DNA from: Actinomycetota bacterium
Lineage (GTDB): Bacteria > Actinomycetota > Thermoleophilia > UBA2241
Length of the DNA stretch: 15,865 nucleotides
Reading direction: 5' to 3'
Assembly (NCBI GenBank): GCA_003132645.1
Contig: PKYM01000043.1
Location: forward strand, 3,434 to 19,298
Both the position numbers and the translations under genes were made by a program. Below, piece after piece: positions 6,329 through 12,788 of this stretch. The number at the start of each line of letters is the position of its first letter. The stretch's first letter is position 1. The notes beneath the pieces are model-generated. The model had not been told where the DNA came from, made no database searches, and was given only the letters and a program-made list of their open reading frames with translations.

Positions 6329-8653
6329 ATGGCCGGCAGCAGCGTTTCGCGTCGCGGCATGCTGATCTCGCGGCGCTGGTGGCAGGTGGCTCTGCTCGTC
6401 TTTGTGGCGGGCTTTTTCGGGCTCGGCCTGGCCGGCTATCTGAACTACACCGAGGAGCCCCCCGTGCCGGCTCACGTGACGACGGCCGCCGGCCGGGCGC
6501 TGATGACCAGGGCCGACATCATGAGCGGCCAGAAAGTGTTTCTCAAGAACGGCCTCATGGAGTACGGCAGCATCTTTGGCCACGGCGCCTACCTGGGTCC
6601 CGACTACACCGCCGACTACCTTCATCGCGAGATCGCGCTGGTGCGCGGCTACTACCTGTTGCGCGGCAGCGCCGCTGCGGCCCCGCAGACGCGCAGCGAC
6701 CTCAAGACCAACCGCTACGACTCGTCCAGCGGCACGCTCGTCTTCACCGACGCGCAGGCCGCCGCCTTCAAGGCGCTGGTCGCCTACTACAGCGGGTTCT
6801 TCTCGACGCCCTCGACCAGGTACGGTCTGCGCCGCGAAGCGATCACCAACCCCACAGAGCTGCGACAGTTGACGGCCTTCTTTGCCTGGAGCGCCTGGGC
6901 CAGCTCGGGCCAGCGCCCCGGCCACGGCTACTCCTACACCAACAACTGGCCGAGCGAGTCCTCGATCGGCAACTCGCCGACGGCCGATGCCCTCGTCTGG
7001 AGCGCACTCTCGCTCATCTTCCTGCTGGGTGGCACGGGGCTGCTTCTGGCCATCGTCGGACGCTACGATTGGCTCGGCTGGAAGCGCCGCGATGAGTTGC
7101 ACCTGCGTTTCCGCGCCCCCGACGCCGTCTCTCTCACGCCGGCGCAGCGCGCCACTGGCTGGTTCTTTCTGATCATGGCCGTGCTGTTTCTCGCGCAGAC
7201 CCTGCTCGGCGCGCTCACTCAGCACTATCGGGCCGACCTGTCGAGCTTCTTCGGCCTGAACGTCGCCGCCATCCTGCCCTACAACATGGCTCGCACCTGG
7301 CATGTGCAGCTCGCCATATTCTGGGTGGTGACCTCGTTCCTGGCGGCCGGCATCTTTCTGCTGCCGATGATCACCCGCCGCGAGCCGCGGCACCAGAACG
7401 TGCTGGCCTACCTCCTGCTGGGCGCGCTGACGGTCGTCGTCTTCGGCAGTCTCCTGGGTGAGTATGCCGGCCAGCGTGGCTGGCTGGGTGGGCTGTGGTC
7501 GTGGCTCGGCGACCAGGGCTTCGAGTACACGGACCTGGGGCGAGTCTGGCAGAGCCTGCTGGTCGTAGGGCTCGTCTTCTGGGTGGTGATCCTCTATCGC
7601 GGCCTGCGCGGACGATTGGCCGGCGAGAGCCTCGGCAACCTGCCCTGGCTGTTCTTTTTTGCCGCCCTCGCCCTGCCGGCCTTCTATGCCGTCTCTCTGA
7701 TCGCCACGCCCAATGCCGAGTTCACGATCACCGACTTCTGGCGCTTCTGGATGGTCCACCTTTGGGTCGAGGACTTCCTGGAGCTCTTCACCACGGCCAT
7801 GGTCGCCTACATCTTCGTACTGCTTGGGGTAGTCGAGGAGCGTGTGGCGATGCGCGTGATCTATCTCGACATCATCCTCTACTCGATCGGTGGCGTGATC
7901 GGCACCATGCACCACCTCTATTTCTCCGGCACGCCTGCGGCCACCATGTCGCTGGGCGCCTTCTTCAGCGCCGCCGAGGTGATCCCGCTCACTCTGCTCA
8001 CAGTGGAGGCCTGGAGCTTCATGCGACTGGGCGCCCGTCAGGGGGTCAACCGCGCGGCCGGCTTTCCCCACTACTGGGCGGTCATGTTCCTCGTGGCCGT
8101 CGGCTTTTGGAACTTCCTGGGGGCCGGCGTCTTTGGCTTTCTCATCAACCTGCCGATCGTGAGCTACTACGAGATCGGCACCGGCTTGACCGCCAATCAC
8201 GCCCACACGGCGATGATGGGGGTCTACGGCATGCTGGCCGTCGGCTTGGCGCTCTTCTGTCTGCGCTATCTCGTGCCTGAGAGGCTCTGGTCCGACCGCG
8301 CCGCGCGACTCTCGTTCTGGTCGCTGAACCTGGGGCTCGTCTGGATGAGCTTTGCCAGCCTCTTTCCGCTCGGCGTCATGCAGCTCTACCACTCCGTAAG
8401 CGTGAGCTACTGGGATGCGCGCACACTGAGCTACATCTCGAACTCGACGAGCCGCCTGATCGAGTGGGTCCGCCTGCCCGGGGACGTGCTCTTCATCGCC
8501 GGCGGCGTCCTGCCGTTGCTCTGGCTGACCTGGCGGGGTGTGTCGGGGCGCAAGAAGACGGCGCCTGAGGTCGACGAGCAGCAGGTCGCGCTCTTCACGG
8601 AGAGTGCCGACGAGCAACAGGCCGGCGCGAGTCCCACCCTCACTCAGGCCTGA
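6329..8653 (+). CDS. norZ: Quinol-dependent nitric oxide reductase (qNOR), single subunit
   Basis: This 774-aa membrane enzyme reduces 2 NO to N2O using quinol, for detoxification or the third step of denitrification. The N-terminus has a membrane helix (residues about 14-35), then an exported-side domain with conserved MSGQKVFLKNGLMEYGSIFGHGAYLGPDY, then the NorB-like multi-helix core. Heme/FeB ligand regions are visible: His477 and Glu481 in HLWVEDFLELF, His528-His529 in TMHHLYFSG, and His624/His626 in TANHAHTAMMG. The length matches the qNOR group, where NorC is fused to NorB, and no separate norC is present. ATG at 6329 follows a purine-rich GGGGGTAAGGG. The gene appears to be a single transcription unit with its own palindromic promoter region and is bracketed by a 30-bp direct repeat. 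The C-terminal 40 residues are an acidic, Gln-rich tail. Confidence 0.95.
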   Translation: MAGSSVSRRGMLISRRWWQVALLVFVAGFFGLGLAGYLNYTEEPPVPAHVTTAAGRALMTRADIMSGQKVFLKNGLMEYGSIFGHGAYLGPDYTADYLHREIALVRGYYLLRGSAAAAPQTRSDLKTNRYDSSSGTLVFTDAQAAAFKALVAYYSGFFSTPSTRYGLRREAITNPTELRQLTAFFAWSAWASSGQRPGHGYSYTNNWPSESSIGNSPTADALVWSALSLIFLLGGTGLLLAIVGRYDWLGWKRRDELHLRFRAPDAVSLTPAQRATGWFFLIMAVLFLAQTLLGALTQHYRADLSSFFGLNVAAILPYNMARTWHVQLAIFWVVTSFLAAGIFLLPMITRREPRHQNVLAYLLLGALTVVVFGSLLGEYAGQRGWLGGLWSWLGDQGFEYTDLGRVWQSLLVVGLVFWVVILYRGLRGRLAGESLGNLPWLFFFAALALPAFYAVSLIATPNAEFTITDFWRFWMVHLWVEDFLELFTTAMVAYIFVLLGVVEERVAMRVIYLDIILYSIGGVIGTMHHLYFSGTPAATMSLGAFFSAAEVIPLTLLTVEAWSFMRLGARQGVNRAAGFPHYWAVMFLVAVGFWNFLGAGVFGFLINLPIVSYYEIGTGLTANHAHTAMMGVYGMLAVGLALFCLRYLVPERLWSDRAARLSFWSLNLGLVWMSFASLFPLGVMQLYHSVSVSYWDARTLSYISNSTSRLIEWVRLPGDVLFIAGGVLPLLWLTWRGVSGRKKTAPEVDEQQVALFTESADEQQAGASPTLTQA

Positions 8654-8688
8654 GCAGACGTCGAGCGCCGCGCCCTCGGCCGCGCCTG

Positions 8689-8704
8689 CCCGGCTGCTGC
8701 CGGG
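8689..8704 (+). terminator. Candidate terminator hairpin after norZ
   Basis: CCCGGC-TGCT-GCCGGG forms a perfect 6-bp GC stem with a 4-base loop, 36 bp after the norZ stop codon, between the convergent norZ and pirin genes. No T-run follows on either strand, so intrinsic termination is uncertain; GC-rich genomes often use such hairpins or Rho. The 3' arm overlaps the second copy of the 30-bp repeat. Confidence 0.4.
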
Positions 8705-8722
8705 GTCGGTCGGCTAGCCTCC
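8693..8722 (+). repeat. 30-bp direct repeat, copy B (downstream of norZ)
   Basis: This copy matches 6170-6199 at 28 of 30 positions but lies in non-coding DNA 40 bp after the norZ stop. Read in the same phase as copy A it would encode Leu-Leu-Pro-Gly-Ser-Val-Gly and a TAG stop, against Leu-Leu-Pro-Arg-Ala-Val-Gly-stop in the lyase. It therefore looks like a copied gene end. Homology does not clearly extend beyond the 30 bases. Confidence 0.85.
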
Positions 8723-8724
8723 GC

Positions 8725-8752
8725 GCCTCACCCCGCGTGCCTCACCCCGCGC
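8725..8752 (+). repeat. Two tandem 14-bp units at the pirin 3' end
   Basis: GCCTCACCCCGCGT (8725-8738) and GCCTCACCCCGCGC (8739-8752) are adjacent and differ only at the last base. The second unit contains the pirin stop codon (TCA on the plus strand at 8742-8744) and its final codons. Loss of the second unit would alter the stop and the C-terminus. Confidence 0.7.
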
Positions 8753-9677
8753 GCCAGGTCTGCCGGGATCGCGCCCATTCGGCGTCGTCGCGCCAGATGA
8801 AGGTCTCGTGCTGGAGGTCCGACAGGGCCCGCTGAAGCTCCTCGCGGGTGCTCATCACGAACGGCCCGTAACGGGCGATCGGCTCGCCCAGGGGCTTGCC
8901 GGAGACCAGCAGAAAACGCGCCGGGCTCTCCCAGGTCTGCACGCGCACCTCGTCGCCGTCGCCGAAGATCATGAGCTGCGGGGCGTTGCCGTGCTGGCCG
9001 TCGAGGTCGCCGCGGTAGCCGAAGTCGCAGCCCACGCCGAAGTTCGCCGCGCCGCGGAACACGTAGGCGAACGCGTTGTGGCCGGCGGGCACGGGCTGCA
9101 CGAACAGCGTCTTGGCGGGCAGCTCGACGTCGAGGTACTCGGGGTCGGCGTAGATCTCGGTCACGGGCCCGCTCACGCCGTCGATGGCGCCGGCCACCAC
9201 GCGCACCCGCGAGCCGTCGTCGCGTTCGACTGCGGGGATGCTCGCGTCGGGCACCTCCTGGTAGCGCGGCTGCGACATCTTGAGCTTGGCCGGCATGTTG
9301 ACCCAGAGCTGAAAGCCGCCCATCTTGCCGTCGCGCGGCCGGGGCATCTCCTCGTGGAGGAGGCCGCCGCCGGCCGTCATCCACTGTACGTCGCCGGGGC
9401 CGATCGCGCCCGCGTGGCCGAGCGTGTCCTTGTGGTCGACCTCGCCGGCCAGCATGTAGGTCACGGTCTCGATGCCGCGGTGCGGGTGGAGCGGGAATCC
9501 TGCCAGATAGTCGGCGGGGTCGTCTGACTCGAAGTGGTCCAGCAGCAGGAACGGGTCGAGGTAGTCGAGCGACCAGCCGCCGATGGTGCGCCTTAGCTTG
9601 ACGCCGGCGCCTTCGAGCGTGTCTTGCGGATCGATGACGGCGGTCACGGCGCGCGCCCGCGGGTCGACGTTGCTCAT
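8742..9677 (-). CDS. Pirin family protein (iron-binding bicupin)
   Basis: Pirins are double cupins with one non-heme metal, usually iron, in the N-terminal barrel. Some oxidise quercetin and others bind metabolic or regulatory partners; the role here is unknown. The 311-aa product has all four metal ligands in the expected pattern: His64 and His66 in HPHRGIETVTY, and His109 and Glu111 in GGGLLHEEMP. These fall exactly eight residues beyond human pirin His56, His58, His101 and Glu103. The C-terminal cupin (residues about 170-285) includes LPAKTLFVQPVPAGHNAFAYVFRG. ATG at 9677 was chosen because the protein then begins like other pirins and AAGGGG sits 5 bases upstream; the open frame further upstream is antisense to the radical SAM gene. 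It starts 17 bp after the radical SAM stop codon, so the two genes probably form an operon. Confidence 0.92.
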   Translation of the reverse strand: MSNVDPRARAVTAVIDPQDTLEGAGVKLRRTIGGWSLDYLDPFLLLDHFESDDPADYLAGFPLHPHRGIETVTYMLAGEVDHKDTLGHAGAIGPGDVQWMTAGGGLLHEEMPRPRDGKMGGFQLWVNMPAKLKMSQPRYQEVPDASIPAVERDDGSRVRVVAGAIDGVSGPVTEIYADPEYLDVELPAKTLFVQPVPAGHNAFAYVFRGAANFGVGCDFGYRGDLDGQHGNAPQLMIFGDGDEVRVQTWESPARFLLVSGKPLGEPIARYGPFVMSTREELQRALSDLQHETFIWRDDAEWARSRQTWRAG

Positions 9678-9694
9678 GGAGTCCCCTTTCGTTC

Positions 9695-11113
9695 TCAGGC
9701 CACCTTGCCGGTCTCTTCGAGGGCAGGCTCGGTCGCTCTGCTCGGCGGCCGGCGCAGCCGCTTGAGCATGCGCAGATAGGCGCGCGTGCTCTTTTGCCGG
9801 CTCCAGTACCGCGCGAACCACCAGCACCAGGAGTGGTCGCGCACTCGGGTCAGCCGGAGCCGGGCGAGGAAGGCCAGCAACTGCCGGGTCGAATAGAAGC
9901 GCCGGTAGGCGCGCAGCACGCCGTCTTGCAGTTCGTGGGGCGCCATCTGTTGGGGCGTGAAGACGACGTGCAGGCCATCGTAGAGCTCCCACCGCTTGGT
10001 GAAGATGCGCCCCTCGGCATCGAGGTCGGCGAACTGCCGCGTGCCCGGCGCCGGCGTCAGGATGTTGAGCATCACGGTGTCGATCTGGTGGGAGCGGGCG
10101 AACTCGACGGTGCGCCGCGTGGTCGTCGGTGTGTCGGTGTCGGCGCCCAGCACGAACATGCCGTGGCACTGGATGCCGGAGCGGTGCAGGGCGTCGATGG
10201 CCTGCGTGATGTCGGCCACCGACTGCGATTTCTCGAAGCGGTCGAGGGTCGCCTGGTCGATCGACTCGAGCCCCAAAGCGAGGCGATGGCAGCCCGAACG
10301 CGCCATCAGGTCGAGCAGCTCCGGGTCGCGCGCCACGTCGGTGCGCGCCTGGGCCTGCCAGGGCACGACCAGATCCTCTGCGATCATCATGCGCAGGAGC
10401 GTCTTGAGGCGCCGTTTGTCGGCCGCCAGGTTATCGTCGTAGAAGAAGACGTTGTGCGGGCGCTTGGCCCTGAGCTCGGCGATCACGCTCTCCGGGCTGC
10501 GCCAGCGGTACGAGCGGCCGAACATGGCCGTCACCGAGCAGAAGGTGCAGGCGAACGGGCAGCCCCAGCTCGTCATGATCGGGGTTGTCTTGAGGCGCTC
10601 GTGTCCGACGATCAACGAGAGGTCGGGCACGGGCAGCTCGTCGAGGTCCGCGCAGCGCTCACGCGCGGCGTTGTGGACCGACCGGCCGTCTCTGGTGAAG
10701 GAAAGGCCGGCGATCGTCTCGAGCTCGCGCCGGCCCTGAAGGGCCTCGACCAGCTCGAGCGTGAGCGCCTCACCGCCTTCGCCGCGGGCCACGAAGTCGG
10801 CGTACCGCAGAGCCTCGTCAGCCATGAACGTGACGTGCGAGCCGCCGATTACGACGGGCACGCCGCGCTCGCGCAACGCGCCGGCCATGGCATAGGCCGC
10901 CGGAGCGGTCGAGGTCGTGGTCGAGATGCCGACCAGATCCGCCGCGGCCAGATCGCGCTCGTCGATCGGCGCGAGCTTGGACGAGTAGATGCGCACGTCG
11001 TGGCCGGCGCTCTTCAAGGCGGCGCCGATCAAGGGCAGACCGAGACGCGGGTAGAGCGCGTACGACCACATGTGAAGGCTCGGCGAGGGTGGTTCGATGA
11101 GACGTATCTTCAT
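9695..11113 (-). CDS. B12-binding-domain radical SAM protein
   Basis: This 472-aa protein has the two-domain layout of cobalamin-binding radical SAM enzymes (BchE-like/oxidative cyclase and methyltransferase group). Residues 1-140 form a Rossmann-like B12-binding-type domain (LIEPPSP, LGLPLIGAALKSAGHDV, GISTTTST, VVIGGSHVTF), but I see no DxHxxG cobalamin ligand motif. The radical SAM core follows, with the 4Fe-4S cluster cysteines Cys185, Cys189 and Cys192 in CPFACTFC, then VFFYDDNLAADKRR and LALGLESID. The C-terminal 100 residues are basic. ATG at 11113 has GGGAG 4 bases upstream. It is first in an operon with pirin and diverges from the encapsulin genes. The substrate is unknown; such proteins act in methylation, cyclisation, and lipid or cofactor biosynthesis. 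Confidence 0.88.
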   Translation of the reverse strand: MKIRLIEPPSPSLHMWSYALYPRLGLPLIGAALKSAGHDVRIYSSKLAPIDERDLAAADLVGISTTTSTAPAAYAMAGALRERGVPVVIGGSHVTFMADEALRYADFVARGEGGEALTLELVEALQGRRELETIAGLSFTRDGRSVHNAARERCADLDELPVPDLSLIVGHERLKTTPIMTSWGCPFACTFCSVTAMFGRSYRWRSPESVIAELRAKRPHNVFFYDDNLAADKRRLKTLLRMMIAEDLVVPWQAQARTDVARDPELLDLMARSGCHRLALGLESIDQATLDRFEKSQSVADITQAIDALHRSGIQCHGMFVLGADTDTPTTTRRTVEFARSHQIDTVMLNILTPAPGTRQFADLDAEGRIFTKRWELYDGLHVVFTPQQMAPHELQDGVLRAYRRFYSTRQLLAFLARLRLTRVRDHSWCWWFARYWSRQKSTRAYLRMLKRLRRPPSRATEPALEETGKVA

Positions 11114-11421
11114 GGGGCTCCCTGACTTGGCCGGCGGTCCTGCTCGGTCGAGCCTACCCAGCGCCGCCGGAGGCTATGTGTGTTGGCCTCGCTCGGCGGA
11201 CTCAGGCGGCGGCCTTACCCGCGTCGTCCGACTCGCTGGCGCGCCGCCGGGAGTACCTCGCGCCAGGACTCGCCGCTGCGACCTGCCCACTGGTTTCCCG
11301 AGGTCGTCATCGGTGGCATACGTGACTTACACGATTGCGCTCAAGGGCCGGGAGGGCTGCGTCGTCTGCGGACCTGCCCGGCCGGATCGTGCCAGAGCAA
11401 CAGTGGGGGAAGGAGCCAACC
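11114..11421. promoter_or_regulatory. Divergent intergenic region between radical SAM and encapsulin genes
   Basis: This 308-bp region must hold the promoters of both the radical SAM-pirin unit (-) and the ferritin-like/encapsulin unit (+). Short reading frames through it have no recognisable family. It contains an 8-bp perfect inverted repeat (11236-11266) and a small CGTG-ACTTA-CACG dyad (11321-11333) about 90 bp before the cargo start codon. I could not identify a convincing -35/-10 pair or an iron-box-like sequence. Confidence 0.5.
11236..11266 (+). repeat. Perfect 8-bp inverted repeat upstream of the encapsulin operon
   Basis: CTGGCGCG (11236-11243) and CGCGCCAG (11259-11266) are perfect inverted arms separated by 15 bases. 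The dyad lies in the middle of the divergent intergenic region. It could be an operator shared by both directions or a leader hairpin. Confidence 0.4.
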
Positions 11422-11841
11422 TTGCCGGAGTTCAGTAATCCTTTCACAGACAGAGCCCCAGGGCGCACGCTGACGACGCAGGAGCTGATCCGCGCCATAC
11501 GTTTCGACATAGCCGCCGAGCACGAGGCTACGTACCTCTACATGGCCCACGCCGAGGCGACCGACCACCCGCTGGCCAAACGGGTGCTCATCGATGTGGC
11601 CAACGAGGAACGCGAGCACATCGGCGAATTTCAGCGCCTGCTCGACATCCTCACCGGAGACGAGCCCGAGTGGTTGGCCAACGGCGTGGCCGAAGTGGAC
11701 GAGATGGCTGCCGAGCTCGCCGCGAGCGGCCCGGGCGACGACGTCGCGCCGGGCGAGGACGGCGGCGGCGAGGCACCGGTCCCCGGCGCGTCGGGCGACG
11801 CAGCCGACGGGACGACCATCGGATCGCTGCGCGAGGGCTGA
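11422..11841 (+). CDS. Encapsulin-targeted ferritin-like protein (EncFtn)
   Basis: This small four-helix-related protein is the cargo of the neighbouring encapsulin. As a ferroxidase it oxidises Fe(II) so that iron can be mineralised inside the shell. TTG at 11422 was chosen because AAGGAG (11410-11415) lies 6 bases upstream and the product then starts MPEFSNPF; it is 139 aa. Metal ligands are Glu33 in IAAEHEATYLY plus Glu63 and His66 in NEEREHIGEF, the E...ExxH pattern of EncFtn (Glu32, Glu62, His65 in Rhodospirillum rubrum). The sequence most resembles the ferritin-like domain of Thermotoga/Pyrococcus encapsulin systems. After an acidic, Gly/Ala-rich linker (residues about 100-128) the protein ends in TTIGSLREG, which matches the C-terminal encapsulin targeting peptide. 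The encapsulin gene follows after 41 bp. Confidence 0.93.
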   Translation: MPEFSNPFTDRAPGRTLTTQELIRAIRFDIAAEHEATYLYMAHAEATDHPLAKRVLIDVANEEREHIGEFQRLLDILTGDEPEWLANGVAEVDEMAAELAASGPGDDVAPGEDGGGEAPVPGASGDAADGTTIGSLREG

Positions 11842-11882
11842 GGCGTGAGTCGCAGACACAGTGGGGCAGGGAGGTAATCGAG

Positions 11883-12692
11883 ATGGCAAACCACTACCTG
11901 GGCCGCGAGGGTGCACCCTTCGGCTCCGAGACATGGGATCGACTTGACGCGGCGATGCTCGGCGCGGCGCGCGGCGAACTGTCAGGTCGACGCCTGCTCG
12001 AGATCAGGGGTCCGTTCGGCCTGGGGCTCAAGGACGTTCCTCTGGCAGACGAGGATCTGGGCGACGGACTTACGGTCGGCGCCAGCCTGCCGCTGACCCT
12101 CATCCACAGAAGCTTCTCGCTGCCGGTCCGCGACCTGGCGGCCTTTGAGCAGGAGCCGAGTGCGCTGAACCTGGGCCCGCTGGTCGCCGCCGCGCTGGCG
12201 GTCGCCCGAGCCGAAGACGGCCTGATCTTCAACGGCACGTCGCGCACCGCCGGCCTGTTTACGAGCGAGGGAGCGACGCGCGTCAAGCTGAGCGCCTGGA
12301 GCAAGGTGGGGGCGGCGCAGGGCGACCTGATCGAAGCCGCGTCGGCGCTCGACCGGGCCGGCTTTCACGGACCGTACTGCCTGGGTCTCTCGCCGGGTCG
12401 CTTCAACCAGTTGCTGCGGCCCCTCGAAACGGGCGTCGTGAACGAGCTCGACCTGGTCAAGGCGGTCGCCACCGAGGGCGTGGTCAAAGTGCCGGCGCTG
12501 GCCGACGGTGCGGTGCTGATCGCCGCCGGCAGTCAGTTCGCGCATCTGGTCCTCGGTCAGGACATGAGCCTCGGTTTCGTGGGACCGACCGGCGGCGGTG
12601 CGCTGGAGTTCACGATCTCCGAGTCGCTCGCCCTGCGCGTGCTCGTGCCGCCGGCGGTATGCATCGTGGGCGAGGTCAGGACGGTCGCCTGA
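11883..12692 (+). CDS. Family 1 encapsulin shell protein (HK97 fold)
   Basis: This 269-aa protein self-assembles into an icosahedral protein nanocompartment in the cytoplasm that encloses the ferritin-like cargo. Its length is typical of family 1 encapsulins (about 260-270 aa). The N-terminal helix GSETWDRLDAAMLGAARGELSGRRLLEIRGPFG binds targeting peptides in this family. Other recognisable blocks are LPLTLIHRSFSL, AEDGLIFNGTSRTAGL, HGPYCLGLSPGRFNQLL, VPALADGAVLIAAG, LVLGQDMSLGFVG and the C-terminal FTISESLALRVLVPPAV. ATG at 11883 has AGGGAGGT about 8 bases upstream. It forms an operon with the cargo gene. The region equivalent to the T. maritima flavin site (Trp87) reads LPVRDLAAFEQ without Trp, so flavin binding is doubtful. 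Confidence 0.95.
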   Translation: MANHYLGREGAPFGSETWDRLDAAMLGAARGELSGRRLLEIRGPFGLGLKDVPLADEDLGDGLTVGASLPLTLIHRSFSLPVRDLAAFEQEPSALNLGPLVAAALAVARAEDGLIFNGTSRTAGLFTSEGATRVKLSAWSKVGAAQGDLIEAASALDRAGFHGPYCLGLSPGRFNQLLRPLETGVVNELDLVKAVATEGVVKVPALADGAVLIAAGSQFAHLVLGQDMSLGFVGPTGGGALEFTISESLALRVLVPPAVCIVGEVRTVA

Positions 12693-12749
12693 TCGCCGCG
12701 GCCGATCGTGGGGGCTGGTCGCGCCCGTGATCCTCGCGGCGGGGTGCAG

Positions 12750-12777
12750 GGCCTGTGCGCTGCCCCGAGGACAGGCC
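12750..12777 (+). terminator. Candidate bidirectional terminator between encapsulin and GGDEF genes
   Basis: GGCCTGT (12750-12756) and ACAGGCC (12771-12777) are perfect 7-bp inverted arms with a 14-base loop, midway between two convergent stop codons. An overlapping alternative pairs GGGGTGCAG (12741-12749) with CTGCCCC (12760-12766) with one bulge. No T-run follows on either strand, so the call rests on position and dyad symmetry. Confidence 0.35.
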
Positions 12778-12788
12778 AGACCGGTGGC

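Noticed and set aside
6191..8617. Very long antisense open frame (about 800 codons) opposite norZ
   Set aside because: It is the shadow of a GC-rich gene: composition is Gln/Arg/Gly/Asp-rich, no family motifs are seen, and norZ on the other strand has all expected ligands.
9678..10169. N-terminal extension of the pirin frame
   Set aside because: It is Arg/Pro/Ala-rich, lies antisense-phase inside the radical SAM gene, and a good ribosome site plus normal pirin N-terminus support the ATG at 9677.
11335..11421. Longer N-terminus for the ferritin-like cargo protein from an ATG at 11335
   Set aside because: The added residues are low-complexity, while the TTG at 11422 has a near-perfect AAGGAG at ideal spacing and gives metal ligands in register with known EncFtn proteins.
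11870..12692. Encapsulin as a phage capsid remnant
   Set aside because: The HK97 fold is shared with phage, but no portal, terminase, protease or tail genes are present, and the cargo gene with targeting peptide shows an encapsulin system.
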